The position numbers were made by a program, and so were the translations under genes. A DNA stretch of 64,000 bases, from the NCBI RefSeq assembly GCF_000374925.1, contig NZ_KB895542.1, forward strand, positions 241,456 through 305,455, in the 5' to 3' direction. The DNA comes from Arthrobacter sp. 131MFCol6.1 (lineage in GTDB: Bacteria > Actinomycetota > Actinomycetes > Actinomycetales > Micrococcaceae). Below are positions 10,191-19,562 of this stretch, piece by piece; within the stretch, counting starts at the first letter, position 1, and the number at the start of each line of letters is the position of its first letter. The notes below the pieces were generated by a model. It was not told the origin of the DNA. It worked only from the letters and a program-made list of their open reading frames with translations, and did not search any database.

Positions 10191-11972
10191 ATGCGCTTGG
10201 GTCGTATTTCCAAAGCAGTGGGCGTGGCGGCAGCAGCTGCCATCGCCCTCAGCGCCTGCGCGGGCAACAGCGGCGGGACAACCCCGACGACTGCGGCGGC
10301 AGCAAGCAAGCAAGGCGGATCGGCAACCGTAGTAGAGGTCAACGCGTTTAATACGTTCAACCCGAATACGGCCGATGGAAACACTGACATCAACTCAAAG
10401 GTCAGCTACGCCACGCACTCGGGCTTCTTCTACATCGACAACAAGCTCAACGTTGTCCGCAATGAGAAGTTCGGCAAGATGGAAAAGGTCTCTGACGATC
10501 CGCTGACGGTGAAGTACACCATCAACGACGGCGTGAAGTGGTCCGACGGCACTCCCGTCACCGCGGCCGACCTGGTCCTGCAGTGGGCCGCCTTCTCGGG
10601 TTACTACAACGACGCCGATGCGGAAGGTAAGACTGGAACGTCCTACTTCTCCTACGCCGGCGACCCCACCGGTATCGCGCTCACCGACTTCCCGGAACTC
10701 GGTGACGACGGCCGCAGCATGACGCTGAAGTACTCCAAGCCCTTCGCGGACTGGGAAATCGCCATCGGCGGCCCCGGCATCGACATCCCCGCCCACGTCC
10801 TGGCAAAGAAGGCAGGCCTGGCGGACACCAAGGCGTTCATTGACCTGCTGAAGGGCATGCCCCGCGGCGATTCCAAGGCCCCCAAGCCGGCGAACGCGCA
10901 GCTCAAGGCTATGGCGGACCTGTGGAACACCGGCTTTGACACCAAGACCCTGCCGGCTGATCCGAGCCTGTACCTCTCCAACGGCCCGTTCCTCGTCAAG
11001 AGCATCAACCAGGACCAGTCCCTGACCATGGTCAAGAACAAGGACTACAACTGGGGACCGGAAGCCAATCTGGACGAAATCACCGTCCGCTACATCGGTG
11101 AGGCACCCGCCCAGGTCCAGGCGCTCAAGAACGGCGAGGCCGACATCATCGCCCCGCAGGCATCCGCGGACACCGTGGAGCAGCTCAAGGCACTCGAAAG
11201 CCAGGGCGTGACGGTCGACGTCGGCAACCAGCTCGCGTACGACCACATCGACCTGAACTACTCGGGCCCGTTTGCCGACAAGAACGTCCGCGAGGCGTTC
11301 ATGAAGGCCGTCCCGCGTGCGGACATCGTCGACAAGATCGTCAAGAAGCTGGATCCGAAGGCTGCACCGCTTGACTCCCAGCTCTTCGTTCCGGACCAGG
11401 CCCCGTACGCCGAGTCGGCCAAGAACAATGGTTCCTCCGCCTACCAGGGTGTGGACATCGAGGGTGCCAAGAAGCTCCTCAACGGCGCCACCCCCGAAGT
11501 TCGCATCATGTACAACAAGGACAACCCCAACCGTGTTGACGCTTTCTCCCTGATCAGCGAGTCCGCCACCAAGGCCGGATTCAAGATCGTCGACGGCGGC
11601 CTCGGCAAGTCTGACTGGGGCAAGGCCCTCGGTGACGGCAGCTACGATGCCACCATCTTTGGCTGGAGCAACTCGGGGGTCGGCGTGTCCGGCGTTCCGC
11701 AGATCTTCAAGTCCGGCAACGACTCCAACTTCAACCAGTTCAGCGACCCTGCAGCCGACAAGCTGATGGACGAACTGATTGTCACCACCGACAAGAGCAA
11801 GCAGGACGGCCTCGTTGCGCAGATCGACAAGATGATCTGGGATTCGGCCTACGGCCTGCCGCTGTTCCAGTCGGTTGGCGTGGACGCGTACAGCGACCGC
11901 ATCACCGGTGTGAAGTACATGCCGAACCAGACCGGCGTTTGGTGGAACTTCTGGGAATGGGCTCAGAAGTAG
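10191..11972 (+). CDS. Peptide ABC importer, family 5 substrate-binding lipoprotein (system 1)
   Basis: Binding protein of a Dpp/Opp-type importer, 593 residues. It has a lipoprotein signal with lipobox LSAC ending at Cys23, then the family 5 fold with the early motif VNAFNTFNP and the later LNYSGPFADKNVREAF segment, typical of the FxxxxVRxA region. Three aromatic-rich segments near the C terminus (GVWWNFWEW) fit a peptide or oligosaccharide pocket. ATG 10191 is chosen for its strong AGGAGG four bases upstream. It heads an operon with two permeases and, after an inverted gene, an ATPase. A hairpin separates it from the first permease. The ligand is unknown; peptides are the family default. 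Confidence 0.85.
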   Translation: MRLGRISKAVGVAAAAAIALSACAGNSGGTTPTTAAAASKQGGSATVVEVNAFNTFNPNTADGNTDINSKVSYATHSGFFYIDNKLNVVRNEKFGKMEKVSDDPLTVKYTINDGVKWSDGTPVTAADLVLQWAAFSGYYNDADAEGKTGTSYFSYAGDPTGIALTDFPELGDDGRSMTLKYSKPFADWEIAIGGPGIDIPAHVLAKKAGLADTKAFIDLLKGMPRGDSKAPKPANAQLKAMADLWNTGFDTKTLPADPSLYLSNGPFLVKSINQDQSLTMVKNKDYNWGPEANLDEITVRYIGEAPAQVQALKNGEADIIAPQASADTVEQLKALESQGVTVDVGNQLAYDHIDLNYSGPFADKNVREAFMKAVPRADIVDKIVKKLDPKAAPLDSQLFVPDQAPYAESAKNNGSSAYQGVDIEGAKKLLNGATPEVRIMYNKDNPNRVDAFSLISESATKAGFKIVDGGLGKSDWGKALGDGSYDATIFGWSNSGVGVSGVPQIFKSGNDSNFNQFSDPAADKLMDELIVTTDKSKQDGLVAQIDKMIWDSAYGLPLFQSVGVDAYSDRITGVKYMPNQTGVWWNFWEWAQK

Positions 11973-11998
11973 CCCGCGACCCCAAGTAACACTGCTGG

Positions 11999-12039
11999 AA
12001 AGGCGTCGGGACCACAGCTTCTTCGGTCCCGGCGCCTTT
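11999..12039 (+). terminator. Intercistronic hairpin after binding-protein gene
   Basis: AAAGGCGTCGGGACC (11999-12013) pairs with GGTCCCGGCGCCTTT (12025-12039) with one G-U pair. It lies 27 bases after the binding-protein stop and before the permease genes. Such partial terminators commonly keep the binding protein in excess over the membrane parts. Confidence 0.7.
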
Positions 12040-12149
12040 CTGGCGATATCCTGGCGATGCCGTGGCCCGCCGCCACATCGGCGGGAACCGGCCAAACTCC
12101 GCGACCGGTCCGGGCAATCCCTGGACCCGAATTCCGAGGTTCTATTTCA

Positions 12150-13691
12150 ATGGTGACCTACATCTTCCGGCGGCTCGTCACTGCCGCCCTCATCCTTCTC
12201 GGCGCGTCCTACTTCGTGTATCTCCTGACAGCGGCGTCCGGGGATCCCCTCGAGGAATTCCGCGCCAACCCCACGCCGCAGAAGCAGCAGCTCATGGACG
12301 CGAGGACCGAGCTCCTGCAGCTGGACACTCCGGCCCCGCTGCGGTACTTCAAATGGTTCGGCGGCGCTGTCCAGTGCCTCGTTCCGTTCGCCAACTCCTG
12401 TGACCTCGGGAAGAACATCGCCGGCCAGCCCATCACGGATGCCCTGGGCAACGCGCTGGTCCAGACCCTGACGCTCGTCACCGCGGCAACGGTGCTCGCC
12501 ATCCTGATCGGGATCACCCTGGGCATCATTACTGCCCTGCGGCAGTACAGCACCCTGGACTACGGCGTGACGTTCATGGCGTTCCTGTTCTTCTCGCTGC
12601 CGATCTTCTGGGTGGCCGTCCTGCTCAAGGAGTTCGGCGCCATCGGCTTCAACAACTTCCTGCGGAACCCCGAGGTGCCGCTGCCCGTGGCGCTCGGGAT
12701 CGGCGTCGTCGTCGGCGCAGTGACAGCCGTCGCGTTGGGCGGGCCCATGCGGCGCCGGCTGCTCGCCGGCGCCGTGGTCTTCGCCTTCGTCGCCGCGGTG
12801 CTCATTTACTTCTCCGCCACCGAGTGGTTCAAGACCCCGGGCCTGGGTCCGGTGCTCATCGCCATCGCCGGCGTCGGCATCGCCTTCGCCGTGACCCTGC
12901 TCTCCGCCGGGCTGAAAAACCGCAAGGCCCTGCAGTCGGCCCTCATCGCCGTCGGCGTAGGCGTCGTGCTGTACTTCCTCCTCCAGCCGCTGCTCAACGA
13001 GGCCACCTTCCTGATGATCGTGGTGCTGTCGGTCGCCTTCGTCCTGATTGGCGCCGGGATCGGCTACCTGGTGGGCGGCTACGACCGCGGGCAGTCCATG
13101 CGGGCCGCGGGCATCACCTCGTTCCTCGTCGGTGTCCTGATCCTGCTGGACCGGTACATGCAAGCATGGCCCACGTACTTCAATAACAGCCGTGTGCGGG
13201 GCCGGCCGATCGCCACCATCGGTGCCAGCACGCCGAACATTGAGGGCGACTTCTGGGTTCTCGGCCTTGACTCCTTCACCCACCTGATCCTGCCCACCCT
13301 GGCCCTGATCCTCATTTCCCTGGCCAGTTACACACGCTTCACCCGGGCCTCGATGCTCGAAATCATGAACATGGACTACATCCGCACGGCCCGGGCCAAG
13401 GGTCTGAGCGAGCGGACCGTCATCATGCGCCACGCCTTCCGCAACGCCCTGATCCCGATCGCCACGATCGTGGCCTTCGACATTGGGGCATTGATCGGAG
13501 GTGCCGTCATCACCGAAACCGTCTTCTCGGTCCGCGGCATGGGCTTCCTCTTCCTGGACGGGATCGCGCACGTCGATCCCAACCCGGTCATGGGCGTCTT
13601 CATCTGCGTCGCCATCACGGCCATGGTCTTCAACCTCATCGCGGACCTCGCCTACTCCGCACTGGATCCGCGCGTAAGGGTAAAAGCATGA
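12150..13691 (+). CDS. Peptide ABC importer permease, DppB type, with long membrane insertion (system 1)
   Basis: Integral membrane permease of the DppB/OppB family. The C-terminal half has the standard signature YIRTARAKGLSERTVIMRHA, which contacts the ATPase. At 513 residues it is about 180 longer than the usual 310-340. The extra part, roughly residues 180-350, is hydrophobic and would add about five membrane segments between the normal second and third helices, followed by a soluble piece with TIGASTPNIEGDFW. ATG 12150 starts the typical VTYIFRRLVTAALI helix and has GAGG ten bases upstream. The stop overlaps the next permease by four bases. Confidence 0.85.
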   Translation: MVTYIFRRLVTAALILLGASYFVYLLTAASGDPLEEFRANPTPQKQQLMDARTELLQLDTPAPLRYFKWFGGAVQCLVPFANSCDLGKNIAGQPITDALGNALVQTLTLVTAATVLAILIGITLGIITALRQYSTLDYGVTFMAFLFFSLPIFWVAVLLKEFGAIGFNNFLRNPEVPLPVALGIGVVVGAVTAVALGGPMRRRLLAGAVVFAFVAAVLIYFSATEWFKTPGLGPVLIAIAGVGIAFAVTLLSAGLKNRKALQSALIAVGVGVVLYFLLQPLLNEATFLMIVVLSVAFVLIGAGIGYLVGGYDRGQSMRAAGITSFLVGVLILLDRYMQAWPTYFNNSRVRGRPIATIGASTPNIEGDFWVLGLDSFTHLILPTLALILISLASYTRFTRASMLEIMNMDYIRTARAKGLSERTVIMRHAFRNALIPIATIVAFDIGALIGGAVITETVFSVRGMGFLFLDGIAHVDPNPVMGVFICVAITAMVFNLIADLAYSALDPRVRVKA

Positions 13692-14836
13692 GCCAGCCAA
13701 GTCAGCAGGAAGTAATCATGGCCGAAGACGAAGCCTCGCGGATATCAGCCGCGGCCGGCATTGAGCCGGTCCTTGAGGCCAAGGGCCTCAGCCAGGGCCA
13801 AATCGTCCGAAAGCGTTTCCTCGGACACTCCGGCGCCATTATCGGCCTCGTGGTGTTCTCCTTCATCTTCATCCTGGCGTTTACTTCCGTGGGCTACCTG
13901 GGTATCCCCGGCTGGTGGAAGTACACGCACGAGGAAGTCTCCCCGCTCGTCAACGGCGGCGCACCCACCTCCTCGTTGTGGCCGCTGGCCTGGGGTGAGC
14001 ATCCGTTCGGCCAGGACCGGATCGGCCGCGACGTCTTCGCCATGACCATGCGCGGCGCGCAGCAGTCCATCACCATCATGATCGTGATCGGCCTCATCGC
14101 GGGACTGATCGGCGTCGTGGTCGGTGCCATTTCCGGCTACTTCCGCGGCTGGTCCGAGGCCATCCTGATGCGCCTGACCGACGTCATCATCATCATTCCC
14201 GCCCTGTTGCTGGCCGCCGTCATGGCGCAGCTCGCCGGCCGCCGGGACCAGGGGAGCTGGTTCGCTTCCTTCGCCAGCACCAACGGTGTCCTGGCCCTCG
14301 GAATCTTCCTGGGCCTGATCAGCTGGGTCGCGCTGGCCCGGCTGATGCGCGGCGAATTCCTGTCCCTGCGCGAACGCGAGTTCGTGGATGCGGCCCGGAT
14401 TTCCGGCGCCAGCAACGCCAGGATCATCTTCAAGCACATCCTGCCCAACGCCGTCGGCGTGCTGATCGTGAACGTGACACTGACCATGTCCGCCGCGATC
14501 CTCACCGAAACGGCGCTGAGCTACCTCGGCGTCGGCGTCAAGGCCCCGGACACGTCCCTGGGCCTGCTCATCTCGCAGAACCAGCAGGCCTTCGCCACGC
14601 GGCCCTGGCTGTTTTGGTTCCCGGGCATGTTCATCGTGCTGATCTGCCTCAGCATCAACTTCATCGGTGACGGACTCCGGGACGCGTTTGACCCGCGGCA
14701 GAAGAAGTTCAACGCCAAGAAGGCGAAGGATCACGGGGATCCGGCCGTGCAGGCGGGCGCTGGCACCGGCCTCGACGCTTCCGCGCCCAAGGATCCCCGC
14801 GACGACGGGCCTGCTGACGGAACACGGGGCCAGTAG
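13688..14836 (+). CDS. Peptide ABC importer permease, DppC type (system 1)
   Basis: Second membrane subunit, 382 residues from ATG 13688. It has an N-terminal cytosolic tail, about six membrane segments, and the EAA loop FVDAARISGASNARIIFKHI. An insert with QLAGRRDQGSWFASFAS sits in the periplasmic region before the loop. Two starts are possible: 13688, which overlaps the upstream stop, and ATG 13718, which follows AGGAAG at the ideal five-base spacing and would shorten the protein by ten residues. The C-terminal 40 residues are polar and low complexity. The ATPase of this system lies beyond an inverted gene. Confidence 0.88.
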   Translation: MSQPSQQEVIMAEDEASRISAAAGIEPVLEAKGLSQGQIVRKRFLGHSGAIIGLVVFSFIFILAFTSVGYLGIPGWWKYTHEEVSPLVNGGAPTSSLWPLAWGEHPFGQDRIGRDVFAMTMRGAQQSITIMIVIGLIAGLIGVVVGAISGYFRGWSEAILMRLTDVIIIIPALLLAAVMAQLAGRRDQGSWFASFASTNGVLALGIFLGLISWVALARLMRGEFLSLREREFVDAARISGASNARIIFKHILPNAVGVLIVNVTLTMSAAILTETALSYLGVGVKAPDTSLGLLISQNQQAFATRPWLFWFPGMFIVLICLSINFIGDGLRDAFDPRQKKFNAKKAKDHGDPAVQAGAGTGLDASAPKDPRDDGPADGTRGQ

Positions 14837-14860
14837 GTGCCGGCCCCCTGCAGGACCGAT

Positions 14861-15490
14861 CTAGCCGGCGGTAATCGCCAGGTAGCTCGCCGCCAGGAGC
14901 AGTACGACGGCGCCAATCGCCACCCAGCGGACGGTCACGGTTGCGGCCGTGCTGGCGGCGTCGCCGGCGGCGAGCTGCCCGCCTTCCACCAGGTCATGCC
15001 ACCGGGCCCGCACCAGCATGGCAGCCTGGCCGGAGTCCGTGGTCTTCAGATCTCCCGGACGGACCGACTTGCCGGGACCGTAGGTGGTTGCCGGCAGGCC
15101 GTGGAGGTCCTCCGGGCGGGCGTGGCGCCCGCCCCAGATGCCGGGGGCGGGCGCGGCCCAGGACGTGTAGCTCTTCTCGGCGGTGACCAGCGTCAGTGCA
15201 AAGCGCGTATCGACGTGCACCAGCGCTGCCCACGGCACCTCAATCGAGCGGAACGGATTCTCCAGGGTGACGCCGGCGTCGTGGACTACAACGGACGGCA
15301 TCCAGAACAGTTGCCAGCCCATGAAAGCGATGAAGGCCAGCGGGGCGACGCCGCCCAGCGCCCCCGGACCGGCCATGACGACCGTGACCACGACACCGAA
15401 CGCGGCCACCGCCCAGGACAGCAACGCGAACCATTTGTTGGTTCGTGCTTTGAAGACTTCAACATTTCCGGCGTGCGGCGTAGAGCTCAT
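14861..15490 (-). CDS. PH-domain membrane protein (bacterial PH-like)
   Basis: Protein of 209 residues with two membrane segments near the N terminus (about 20-40 and 46-63), a soluble domain of about 100 residues with the strand pattern VVHDAGVTLENPFRSIEVPW that is typical of bacterial PH-like domains, and a C-terminal membrane segment (187-207). The function is unknown. It is inverted between the DppC gene and the ATPase gene of the peptide importer, so it splits what would otherwise be one operon. Confidence 0.65.
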   Translation of the reverse strand: MSSTPHAGNVEVFKARTNKWFALLSWAVAAFGVVVTVVMAGPGALGGVAPLAFIAFMGWQLFWMPSVVVHDAGVTLENPFRSIEVPWAALVHVDTRFALTLVTAEKSYTSWAAPAPGIWGGRHARPEDLHGLPATTYGPGKSVRPGDLKTTDSGQAAMLVRARWHDLVEGGQLAAGDAASTAATVTVRWVAIGAVVLLLAASYLAITAG

Positions 15491-15567
15491 GCCCCCAATA
15501 ATTCAGTATTCCGAGCCGCAGCACTAATCCCCGGTGCACCGGCGGCCCGACGGAAGGATAGCCCATC

Positions 15568-17394
15568 ATGACTGACTTCATCACCCTCGATCCGCCGGCC
15601 TCACCCGTGCCTGGCAAAGGTGAAACCGTCCTGGAGGTCCGGGACCTCAGCGTGGATTTCGGCGTGGACAAGAAATGGGTCCCGGCCGCAATCGGCCTGA
15701 ACTACGAGGTCCGGGCCGGCGAAGTGCTCGCCATCGTGGGGGAGTCCGGGTCCGGAAAGAGCGCCAGTTCGATGGCTCTGCTTGGCCTGCTGCCAAGTAA
15801 CAGCCGTGTGACAGGAAGTGTCAAGCTCGCCGGCCGTGAGCTGCTGGGAACCAACGAGAACAATATTCGCGCAGTGCGCGGCAAGGACGTCGCGGTAATC
15901 TTCCAGGAGCCGATGACGGCCCTGAACCCGGTCTACACCGTGGGGTCGCAGATTGTGGAAACTGTGCGTCTGCACAATGAAGTTTCCCCGGAAGAAGCGA
16001 GGCTCCGGGCCCTGCGGATGCTGGAACTTGTCGAACTGCCCGATCCGGAGAAGGCCTTCCGTTCCTACCCGCACCAGCTTTCCGGCGGCCAGCGCCAGCG
16101 CGCCATGATCGCACAGTCGCTCTCCTGCGACCCGAAGCTGCTCATCGCCGACGAGCCGACCACGGCCCTCGATGTGACTGTCCAGGCCGAAATCCTTGAC
16201 CTCATGCGCAACCTGCGGAACAAACTGGACAGTGCCATTGTGCTCATCACCCACGACATGGGAGTGGTGGCCGACCTCGCCGACCGGATCGCGGTCATGC
16301 GCAGGGGCGTCATCGTGGAGACGGGTACGGCAGCCCAGATCTTCCACAACCCGCAGCACGAATACACCCGGGCGCTGCTGGCTGCGGTCCCTCACCTGGG
16401 ACAGGGCAGCGCGGATTCCGCGGCGGACGTGGACGTCACCGCCGCCCTCGCCGCCGCGACCCACGTCGAGATCCTGTCCATTCCGGAAGACGAGCTGATC
16501 CGGCGCGAGCGCGAAAACGCCGCCGCCCTGGCCGCGGCCGAGGCGGCCAAACCGAAGGGGGAGCCGGTCCTGGAGCTCACCGATGTCGCCATCGAGTACC
16601 CGAAACAGGGCCGGGTGCCGGCCTTCCGTGCCGTGGAAGGGGCCAACCTGGTCATCTATCCCGGACAGGTGGTCGGCCTCGTCGGCGAGTCGGGTTCCGG
16701 CAAGACCACCATCGGCCGGGCCGCCGTCGGGCTGCTGCCGGTGGCGGCAGGCACCATGCGCGTCGTCGGGCAGGACATTTCCGCTGCCAAGAGGAACGGC
16801 CGGCAGCTCCACGAGATGCGCCGGCATGTCGGCATGGTGTTCCAGGATCCGTCGTCGTCCCTTAACCCCCGGCTGCCCATCGGGGAAAGCATCGGGGAGC
16901 CGATGTTCCTGGCAAAGGCCGCGAGGGGCGCCGAACTGCAGCAACGGATCGAGGCGCTCCTTGACCAGGTCGAGCTGCCGCGGAACTACCGCAACCGCTA
17001 CCCGCACGAGCTCTCCGGCGGGCAGAAACAGCGCGTGGGGATCGCCCGTGCCCTTTCGCTCAAGCCGAAGCTCATGGTCGCCGACGAGCCCACCTCCGCC
17101 CTCGATGTCTCCGTCCAGGCCAAGGTGCTCGATCTGTTCCAGAACCTGCAAAAGGAACTGGGCTTCGCCTGCCTGTTCGTCACCCACGACCTCGCGGTGG
17201 TGGACGTGCTCGCGGACCGGATCTGTGTCATGCAGCGCGGCAGGATCGTGGAGCAGGGGACCCGGGACCAGATCCTCCGCAACCCCCAGGAACCCTACAC
17301 CCAGCGGCTTCTGGCGGCAGTTCCGCTGCCGGATCCGGACAAGCAGCGCGAGCGCCGCGAACTGCGCGCGCAGCTGCTGTCCGGGGCCAGCTGA
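15568..17394 (+). CDS. Peptide ABC importer ATPase, fused DppD-DppF (system 1)
   Basis: Energy-coupling protein with two complete ABC ATPase domains in one chain of 608 residues. The first half has Walker A GESGSGKS at 59-66, LSGGQRQR at about 171-178 and Walker B LLIADEPTTALD. The second has GESGSGKTT, LSGGQKQR and [12 protein letters not shown]. Both halves end with the oligopeptide-type extension (EYTRALLAAVPHL, PYTQRLLAAVPLP). An alanine- and glutamate-rich linker joins them. AAGGATAG precedes ATG 15568. It should serve the two permeases at 12150 and 13688 although an inverted gene intervenes. Confidence 0.92.
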   Translation: MTDFITLDPPASPVPGKGETVLEVRDLSVDFGVDKKWVPAAIGLNYEVRAGEVLAIVGESGSGKSASSMALLGLLPSNSRVTGSVKLAGRELLGTNENNIRAVRGKDVAVIFQEPMTALNPVYTVGSQIVETVRLHNEVSPEEARLRALRMLELVELPDPEKAFRSYPHQLSGGQRQRAMIAQSLSCDPKLLIADEPTTALDVTVQAEILDLMRNLRNKLDSAIVLITHDMGVVADLADRIAVMRRGVIVETGTAAQIFHNPQHEYTRALLAAVPHLGQGSADSAADVDVTAALAAATHVEILSIPEDELIRRERENAAALAAAEAAKPKGEPVLELTDVAIEYPKQGRVPAFRAVEGANLVIYPGQVVGLVGESGSGKTTIGRAAVGLLPVAAGTMRVVGQDISAAKRNGRQLHEMRRHVGMVFQDPSSSLNPRLPIGESIGEPMFLAKAARGAELQQRIEALLDQVELPRNYRNRYPHELSGGQKQRVGIARALSLKPKLMVADEPTSALDVSVQAKVLDLFQNLQKELGFACLFVTHDLAVVDVLADRICVMQRGRIVEQGTRDQILRNPQEPYTQRLLAAVPLPDPDKQRERRELRAQLLSGAS

Positions 17395-17591
17395 GGCCTA
17401 TCCGCAGGGCTGGAAAATGGGGGAAAGCCCGGCGGATTCCAGTTAACCGCGGGTAACCCAGGTCACACGGCGGGCGAATACTACCAGTCGGTAGCGTGTG
17501 ACTTGAAATACACTCCGCTTGACGTTAATCGTCATGAGATTGTCGGATCACGGTTTGGCAACAGAGTTCCAACATTTGGACGGTTTAGGGC

Positions 17592-17660
17592 TAGGCTACT
17601 TCCATATGTAGGCCACGTCACAGGGGATACCCCTGTGCCTGCTTACGGGGAAGCATAAGT
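17592..17660 (+). promoter_or_regulatory. Candidate promoter and leader hairpins of the second peptide importer
   Basis: The 304-base gap 17395-17698 has no gene. TAGGCT at 17592-17597 is a likely -10, with a weak TTCCAA 19 bases upstream. The predicted 5 prime end near 17604 carries a start-stop pair (ATGTAG, 17606-17611). CACAGGGG/CCCCTGTG (17619-17626 with 17630-17637) forms a tight hairpin, and GCTT/AAGC (17641-17644 with 17651-17654) is followed by five T residues, which resembles an attenuator. The AGGAGG that serves the gene is at about 17689. Confidence 0.4.
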
Positions 17661-17698
17661 TTTTCCCTCACGAACTCCCACAACTCATAGGAGGCGGA

Positions 17699-19339
17699 AT
17701 GCGTTTTTCGCGCACTTCCAAAGCACTGGGCATGGTGGCTATCGCCGCCCTCGCCCTGACCGGATGCGGTGCCAGCGGCTCCGCGACCGGTAGCGGCAGT
17801 ACCGGCGGCGACACCAGCAAAGTGATCCTCGCCGACGGCTCCGAACCCCAGCGTCCCCTCATGCCCGCCGACACCAACGAAGTCGGCGGCGGCAAGGTCA
17901 TCGACATGATCTTCGCGGGCCTGGTCAGCTACGACCCCAGCGGCAAGCCGGTCAACGAACTCGCCGAGTCCATCGAGGGCAAGGACGGCCAGCACTTCAC
18001 CATCAAGGTCAAGAAGGACCAGAAGTTCACGAACGGCGAGGCCATCACGGCTAAGTCCTTCGTCGATTCCTGGAACTTCGGTGCCGCAGCCAAGAACGCC
18101 CAGCTCAGCGGTGGCTTCTTCGAAAGCATCAAGGGCTACGACGAAGCCAGCGCAGAAGGCTCCACGGTCGAGACCATGTCCGGCCTGAAGGTCGTTGACG
18201 ACCAGACGTTCACCGTGGAACTCAAGCAGCCGGAATCTGACTGGCCGCTTCGCCTGGGCTACACCGCGTTTGTTCCGGTTCCCTCCGGTGCCCTGAAGGA
18301 CCCGAAGGGCTTCGGCGAGAAGCCGGTCGGCAACGGCCCGTACAAGCTCGCGGACGGCGGCTGGCAGCACAACGTGCAGATCCAGCTCGTTCCGAACCCG
18401 GACTACAGCGGCCCGCGCAAGGCCAAGAACGCCGGCGTGACGTTCAAGATCTACCAGAACGACGACTCCGCGTACCAGGACCTGATGTCCAACAACCTGG
18501 ACATCCTGCAGACGATCCCGACCAGCGCGCTGAAGAACTTCAAGTCTGACCTCGGCGACCGCACCATCAACAAGCCGTACGCCGGCAACCAGACCATCGC
18601 CATCCCGGAATACCTGCCGGAATGGAGCGGCGAGGCCGGCAAGCTCCGCCGCCAGGCGATCTCCATGGCGATCAACCGCGAAGAGATCACCAAGGTGATC
18701 TTCAACGGCGCACGCCAGCCTGCCAAGGACTTCACGGCCCCCGTGCTCGACGGCTACAGCGACTCGATCGCCGGAGCTGAGAACCTGACTTTCAACGCCG
18801 ACAAGGCCAAGGAAGCTTGGGCCAAGGCCGACGCGATCCAGAAGTGGGACGCGAACAAGACCTTCACCATTGCCTACAACGCCGACAAGGGCGGACACAA
18901 GGCCTGGGTTGAGGCTGTAGTCAACCAGCTCAAGAACACGCTCGGCATCAAGGTTGAAGGCAAGCCGTACGCCACCTTCAAGGAAGCCCGCAACGACGCC
19001 ACCGCCAAGACCCTCACCGGCTCCATCCGTGCCGGCTGGCAGGCAGACTACCCGTCGCTGTACAACTTCCTCGGCCCGATCTACAAGACCGGTGCCGGCT
19101 CCAACGACGCCAGCTACGCCAACCCGACGTTCGACAAGGCCATCTCTGACGGCCTGAACGCCGCGTCGGTCAGCGACGGCAACAAGGCCATGAACAAGGC
19201 CCAGGAGATCCTCCTGACGGACCTGCCGGCCATCCCCCTGTGGTACCAGGTTGCCCAGGGCGGCTGGAGCGACAAGGTCACCAACGTCGACTACGGCTGG
19301 GACGGCGTCCCGCTGTACTACAACGTAACCGGTAAGTAA
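17699..19339 (+). CDS. Peptide ABC importer, family 5 substrate-binding lipoprotein (system 2)
   Basis: Binding lipoprotein of 546 residues, related to the protein at 10191 but clearly distinct. The lipobox LTGC ends at Cys23. The fold markers include NEVGGGKVIDMIFAGLV at the start of the mature domain and KLRRQAISMAINREEI in the middle, both typical of DppA/OppA proteins. A strong AGGAGG lies close before ATG 17699. It heads a four-gene operon (binding protein, permease, permease, ATPase). As in system 1, a hairpin follows the stop. Peptide is the family default ligand. Confidence 0.88.
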   Translation: MRFSRTSKALGMVAIAALALTGCGASGSATGSGSTGGDTSKVILADGSEPQRPLMPADTNEVGGGKVIDMIFAGLVSYDPSGKPVNELAESIEGKDGQHFTIKVKKDQKFTNGEAITAKSFVDSWNFGAAAKNAQLSGGFFESIKGYDEASAEGSTVETMSGLKVVDDQTFTVELKQPESDWPLRLGYTAFVPVPSGALKDPKGFGEKPVGNGPYKLADGGWQHNVQIQLVPNPDYSGPRKAKNAGVTFKIYQNDDSAYQDLMSNNLDILQTIPTSALKNFKSDLGDRTINKPYAGNQTIAIPEYLPEWSGEAGKLRRQAISMAINREEITKVIFNGARQPAKDFTAPVLDGYSDSIAGAENLTFNADKAKEAWAKADAIQKWDANKTFTIAYNADKGGHKAWVEAVVNQLKNTLGIKVEGKPYATFKEARNDATAKTLTGSIRAGWQADYPSLYNFLGPIYKTGAGSNDASYANPTFDKAISDGLNAASVSDGNKAMNKAQEILLTDLPAIPLWYQVAQGGWSDKVTNVDYGWDGVPLYYNVTGK

Positions 19340-19346
19340 CAACAAA

Positions 19347-19387
19347 ACGACGGCGGGGGCCGCCCATACTGGGGCCTCCGCCGTCGT
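19347..19387 (+). terminator. Intercistronic hairpin after second binding-protein gene
   Basis: ACGACGGCGGGGGCC (19347-19361) pairs with GGCCTCCGCCGTCGT (19373-19387) with one G-U pair. It is placed as in the first importer, between the binding-protein gene and the permeases, and probably reduces downstream expression. Confidence 0.7.
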
Positions 19388-19562
19388 CGTGCTTCCCCTC
19401 CATTTATTCTCTTGATGCCCGGCTCTTTCGGGCGAACTTTTCGCAGCCCTGCCGCCGTGAGTGAACCGGCGCCGGCCTGCATCCATAGTGAAAAGGTTCT
19501 TTGATGAACAACTCCGCCGCATCCCTGGACAGGATGCCTGCCAACGAGGGTGTGACTCGCTG

